Origin: Armatimonadota bacterium
GTDB lineage: Bacteria; Vulcanimicrobiota; JACPDT01
NCBI GenBank assembly: GCA_016183865.1
Contig: JACPDT010000060.1
Span: 1 to 32,248, forward strand
Direction: 5' to 3'
Length of the DNA stretch: 32,248 nucleotides
Positions 27,921 through 32,248 of the stretch are shown in pieces. The first letter of the stretch is position 1. Each line of letters starts with the position of its first letter. Below the pieces are notes generated by a model. That model saw nothing but the letters and a program-made list of their open reading frames with translations, ran no database searches and was not told the DNA's origin. The translations under genes and the position numbers were made by a program.

Positions 27921-29204
27921 GACCCGTGGGACGCAGGAAGCCGATCTGGTATCGCCGAATCTCCGTTCCTTATGCCTGCTACGCCCTCTCTGTGCTTACC
28001 CTCCTGAATCTCCTGAACTACGCCGATCGGAACGTCTTCGTTGCTCTTGTGGAGCCCATCAAGGGAGAATTCTCTCTCTCCGACAAGGGTATGGGCCTTC
28101 TGAATTTCGCTTTCATGCTTTCCTTTTCTCTTTCGGCCTATCCGATTGCAAGGCTTTCCGACAGGGGACTGCGGAAGAACATCGTTGCTTTGGGTGGGAT
28201 CTTGTGGTCTCTGGCGACCTTTCTGACAGGGAGCGTCCATACTTTTTTTCAGCTTTTCCTCTGCCGCGCCGTCCTGGGAGTCGGCGAGGCAGCCTATGCC
28301 TGCACCCTTTCTCCCATGTTGAGCGATTATTTTCCCTTGAGGCTCCGGGCAACCGTCATCAGCATCGCGGCCTCCGCCCTCGGCCTGGGAACTGCCCTTG
28401 GTTTTCTCGTGGGGGGGGTCATTTACCATCACATTGGATGGCGGTATGCTTTCTATGCATTCGGGCTGCCCGGAATCGTGTTGGCCATTCTGGCCTATTA
28501 CCTGAAAGAGCCGGTGAGAGGACTTCCGGAGCGCACGGAATTAGGGCTTCACCATCCGCGCGAAGACTTTGCGGTGCCGAGACCCGAGAACCTCTTGGCG
28601 CCCGCCCGGGAGATTCTCGCAATCCCCACCATCCGTTGGGTCTGTCTGACCGGCATACTGCTGACTTTCTCGCTGGGGGGTTTTTTCTTCTGGCTGCCAA
28701 GCTTCCTGGAGAGGTACCACGGTTTCAGCACAACCGATGTAGCCACAAAACTTTCCATGATCGCCGGTTGCGGGCTTCTGGGCGGCATGGTGTGCGGAGG
28801 TTTCCTGGCAGATGCCTTGCAAAGAAGAGGTGGGGTCCGTACCACTTTCGGTCCTCTTTCTTGTGGCGGATGATCCTTCCACCCTTTATTTTGCGATTTT
28901 CATGTCCGCTTTTCTGCTCATGGCCACAATCGGACCCAATGCGACTCTCATCATGAATGTCGTACCCCTCGGACTCCGGGCAACGGCATCCGCCTTGTAT
29001 CTTTTCCTTATCCACATGCTTGGAGACGCCATCTCCCCCGCCATTCTGGGGGCGATATCCGATTTCGCCCAGGATTTAAGAACCGCTTTTTTCATCATCC
29101 CCATTGTTCTCTCGTTGTCCGCCTGGACAGCATACAAGATCGTCCGAGCTTACCCCGATGACGCCCGCCGCCTTGAGACGGCCATTGCGGGAGTTCGTTC
29201 TTGA
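27917..29204 (+). pseudogene. MFS transporter (spinster-like) split by an apparent deletion/frameshift near 28822-28840
   Basis: N part LLNYADRNVFVALVEPIKGEFSLSD...GGFLADALQRR; C part in another frame LFLVADDPSTLYFAIFMSAFLLMATIGPNATLIMNVVPLGLRATASALYLFLIHMLGDAISPAILG. Confidence 0.85.
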
Positions 29205-29301
29205 CACCAGACTGCTTACGACCTATAATGAACGAAACCGAAAAGGTCGCCTGGAGAAGCTTCGTCCCATGCGGGACTTTTCCGGGCCGCAGGGAAATAA
29301 C

Positions 29302-30807
29302 ATGTTTATGAGGGTCTCACGGTTCACGCTTTTTTCCGTCGCAGTCGCCCTTTTTTCGATCCTTTGGATTCATCCAGGCGCGGCACTGGCAGCCGACCCT
29401 GCCGACCCGGGCGGAGAGAGCAGAAGGGTCGGGACTTACTGGTACTTCATTTCTGAAGTCTCCGGAAAAACCGGCAAACCCGGGGTGGGAGCGGAAGTGC
29501 TCCTCTGGATCGCGCTCCCCATCAATCGGCCCGGCCAGAAGGTCAGAATCACGAGCATGGTTCCCGCCCCTTCCGAGATATTGAAGGACCCTGATGGGGG
29601 CAATGAGGTTGCGTTCTGGCGGATCAAGGATCCCCCGGTGGGGGAAGGCCTGGTTTTTCGCTATGATTTTGAGGTTGTAAACAGGACCGTGACCTTTGAC
29701 GTAGATCCCGCCAGGGTCTCAAGACCCCCGTTGGATTCAAGGGAATACGTCCGTTACACCATATCGGAGCCCTGGCTGGAAATCACTCCGGAAATCGCTT
29801 CCCTGGCCCGCAGAATCGTGGGGAAGGAGGAGAATCCCTATCTCCAGGGCAGGCTCGTTTTCGATTGGGTGGTCGAGAACATCACATACGACTACCCGGA
29901 CGTGAAGGAACGTGGCGTGAAAAGAGCATTTGCCGAGCGAAGAGGAGATTGCGGAGAATTCAGCCATATTTTTATTGCTATGATGCGCTCTCTGGGGGTC
30001 CCGTGCCGGTCCGTCACGTGCAACTGGTACCAGGGCGCCGGGCATGCCTGGGCTGAGATGTTCATCCCTCCCTATGGCTGGATCCCTGTTGATACATCAG
30101 GAGCTCAACTGGTGAAAAACGGTCTGAGGGGACAGCTTTCAGGGGAGCAGGTTCGGGGTTTCATGACGACAAGAGGCATAGCGACGCGCGATCCGTACTT
30201 CCTCTTCGGGAACCTGTATCCTCACCGCCTGGAAGTCTTCATCGGCGAAAACGTGAAAATCGAGTCCAAAGGCACGGGCATTACAAGAACATTCCAATTC
30301 ATGCAGCCAGGCGGCTCATCGGCCTGGCCTCCGGCCATCGAAATGCCCGGAATCTCTGAAAAGACCACCCATGTGGGGTTTTTCCTTTTCGGCGAGGGGA
30401 GCGGTGATGAGACCGTCGCACGTGAAATCGCCGAGGAAGAGATGGTCCCTGCCTATCTGACAACCGGTCAGTATGAAAAGGCCCTTCCCATCCTCTCAAG
30501 AGCACTAATGAAAGATCCCAGTAACTCCATGAAGCTTTTCCGCCTGGGCCTGGCCTATTTTCACCTGAAGCTGTATCATAAAGCCGTGGAGGCGCTGAAA
30601 GGCGCCATCGAGGGCAAGGGAGGGGGCCTCAAGCGGACTACCGATACCTGGGCTCACATCCTTTCGGGCATGTGCCACGATATTTTCCGTGATCGTGAGA
30701 GGGCTCTCCTCGAATACGCCAGAGCCCTCGAAATCGGGGCGGATCACAACGGGTCGTTGGCGACGGCGAGGAAGCTCCTCGAAAGTCCTTATGAGCCTGA
30801 AGATTAG
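29302..30807 (+). CDS. Secreted/periplasmic transglutaminase-like protein with C-terminal TPR repeats
   Basis: Signal peptide MFMRVSRFTLFSVAVALFSILWIHPGAALA; catalytic-like GDCGEFS, GHAWAEMF, WIPVDTSG; TPR-like YEKALPILSRALMKDPSNSMKLFRLGLAYFHLKLYHKAVEALKGAI; start chosen at ATG 29302 with AGGGAA RBS. Confidence 0.83.
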   Translation: MFMRVSRFTLFSVAVALFSILWIHPGAALAADPADPGGESRRVGTYWYFISEVSGKTGKPGVGAEVLLWIALPINRPGQKVRITSMVPAPSEILKDPDGGNEVAFWRIKDPPVGEGLVFRYDFEVVNRTVTFDVDPARVSRPPLDSREYVRYTISEPWLEITPEIASLARRIVGKEENPYLQGRLVFDWVVENITYDYPDVKERGVKRAFAERRGDCGEFSHIFIAMMRSLGVPCRSVTCNWYQGAGHAWAEMFIPPYGWIPVDTSGAQLVKNGLRGQLSGEQVRGFMTTRGIATRDPYFLFGNLYPHRLEVFIGENVKIESKGTGITRTFQFMQPGGSSAWPPAIEMPGISEKTTHVGFFLFGEGSGDETVAREIAEEEMVPAYLTTGQYEKALPILSRALMKDPSNSMKLFRLGLAYFHLKLYHKAVEALKGAIEGKGGGLKRTTDTWAHILSGMCHDIFRDRERALLEYARALEIGADHNGSLATARKLLESPYEPED

Positions 30808-30832
30808 CGCCGGAACTCGTGAAGGAAATGAC

Positions 30833-32248
30833 ATGTTTGTAAGGGTTCCACGATTTTCGCTTCTTTCCATCATAATGGCCTTGCCGGTGCTGTTGCTGCT
30901 TCTTTTCTTCTCCTCCCTTTCCCAGGCGTCCGCCCCTGGTCCGGAGACCGACTCTGCCCGGACTGAAGCTCGAAAGTTTCCTGTGACAAGAATCCTGATC
31001 AGCGGAAACAGGGCTCTTTCAGAGAAAGAGCTTGCCCCTGTCGTCTCCCCATACGAAGGAAAAGAGATCAGCCTCGATGATTTGAAGGAGGCCGCCAGGG
31101 GGATTGAAGAAAAATACAGGGAAAAGGGCTATTTTCTTGCCGTCGCCTATGTCCCCGAACAGGAATTGAGGGACGGCACGGCCCGGATCAATGTTTTGGA
31201 GGGCAGGCTCGGAGAGGTCATGATCGAGGGCCTTGTCTATCATTCGGCAGGATATATTCGAAAGCATTTTCGCCCTACCGATGAGCATGGCGTCATTCGT
31301 CACGACCATTATCAAAGATCCATGCTCATGATGAATGAGCTGCCCGATGTCCAGGTGCAGTCGGTTCTCAAACCGGGCAAGTCGCCCGGCACCACTGATG
31401 TTGTTCTGCAAGTTCAGGATCAAAGACCCTTCCATGTGGGGATGGACTACAACAACTTCGGCGCTCCCCGCACCGGCGAGAACCGGGCGGGATTGAGCCT
31501 TTCTCTCGGCAGCCTGCTTTCCGAAGGTGATTACCTTTTCTTGAGAGGGGTCTATCCTTTTCCGACGACATCAGGCACTCCCCTCTATCAGTTCTCCTTT
31601 GCTTTCCCTCAAACCGAAAGGGGAACCAGGGCCGCCATTTCTTATGCCACAGCGGAGATGAGGGTAGGACGGGAATTGACGATTCTGGACATCCGAGGGT
31701 CAGCCCAAATCTATGGGATCACGGTAAGCCGGCCCCTGCGACGGACCCTTACCGATACTTCGGACTTCATCTTCAGCTCTTTCGTCAGGTCCTTCTCTAA
31801 CTACATTTTGGGATCTCAATACAGCAGGGACGAGGTTCGCACCATAGCCGCAGGGTATAATGCAGGCTGGAACACTCACAATGCCAGGAATTCCCTGTCC
31901 TTCATCGCCACTTTGGGTCTGGGAACTCTGCTCGGCGGCATGAGAAACGACGACCCCCTGTCAAGCCGCGTTGGGGCGGGAAATTCTTTCACCAGATTCG
32001 ATCTGGACCTGGCAAGACTTCAGAGAATCGGCGCCGACCAGTTCCTCATCCTGAGAGGGGCCGGTCGGTGGGCCGCCAACCCCCTGGTGGTGGGGGAACA
32101 GTTCTATCTCGGGGGCGCCGACACCGTCAGAGGCTATACCCAGTCGGAGCTTCTCGGAGACAGCGGATATTTCGTGAGCGCCGAATACAGGATGCCTCTT
32201 TTTGAGTGGAAGAAGGGAAAAGCACAGGGAGCGATTTTTCTCGATCAT
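30833..32248 (+). CDS. TpsB/ShlB/FhaC-family outer-membrane two-partner secretion transporter (truncated by window end)
   Basis: Open frame to window end, absent from the supplied ORF list; POTRA-like FPVTRILISGNRALSEKEL..YREKGYFLAVAYVPEQ, VLEGRLGEVMIEG, GGADTVRGYTQSELLGDSGYFVSAEYRM. Confidence 0.87.
   Translation, partial: MFVRVPRFSLLSIIMALPVLLLLLFFSSLSQASAPGPETDSARTEARKFPVTRILISGNRALSEKELAPVVSPYEGKEISLDDLKEAARGIEEKYREKGYFLAVAYVPEQELRDGTARINVLEGRLGEVMIEGLVYHSAGYIRKHFRPTDEHGVIRHDHYQRSMLMMNELPDVQVQSVLKPGKSPGTTDVVLQVQDQRPFHVGMDYNNFGAPRTGENRAGLSLSLGSLLSEGDYLFLRGVYPFPTTSGTPLYQFSFAFPQTERGTRAAISYATAEMRVGRELTILDIRGSAQIYGITVSRPLRRTLTDTSDFIFSSFVRSFSNYILGSQYSRDEVRTIAAGYNAGWNTHNARNSLSFIATLGLGTLLGGMRNDDPLSSRVGAGNSFTRFDLDLARLQRIGADQFLILRGAGRWAANPLVVGEQFYLGGADTVRGYTQSELLGDSGYFVSAEYRMPLFEWKKGKAQGAIFLDH

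Overview
Gene-dense chromosomal window, almost all on the + strand. The organism is probably a Desulfobacterota/deltaproteobacterium-like anaerobe; this is inferred from gene content and no search was run. Gene order: (1) three tandem B12-binding radical SAM paralogues; (2) a minus-strand zinc-ribbon protein and a small G/Y/P-rich membrane protein; (3) a GAF/HD-GYP protein and a minus-strand lipoprotein-like gene; (4) a sulfur-relay block (TusA, TusA, DsrE-like, thioredoxin reductase); (5) a DUF6125-like protein, dnaE (broken) and a degenerate GGDEF protein; (6) a compact ssnA-glyA-ygeY-ygeW-carbamate kinase cluster, resembling the selenium/purine-linked yge cluster but without its selenoenzymes; (7) a GspE/PilB-type ATPase and a second GAF/HD-GYP protein; (8) late heme synthesis genes hemN-hemH-hemG; (9) an MFS transporter (broken); (10) a periplasmic transglutaminase-TPR protein next to a TpsB/FhaC-type transporter cut by the window edge. 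The main unexplained signals are: apparent ~40-55 nt losses in conserved cores of four genes (dnaE, gspE/pilB-like, hemH, MFS; two out of frame); several short 'TCAG'-like repeats entering or abutting coding regions (trxB 3' end, hemH interior, hemN start); a dispersed 37-bp hairpin repeat in two inverted copies; a VapC-like PIN toxin remnant abutting ssnA; and a duplicated RBS plus signal-peptide cassette in front of two unrelated secreted proteins. I saw no tRNA, rRNA, CRISPR array or transposase.
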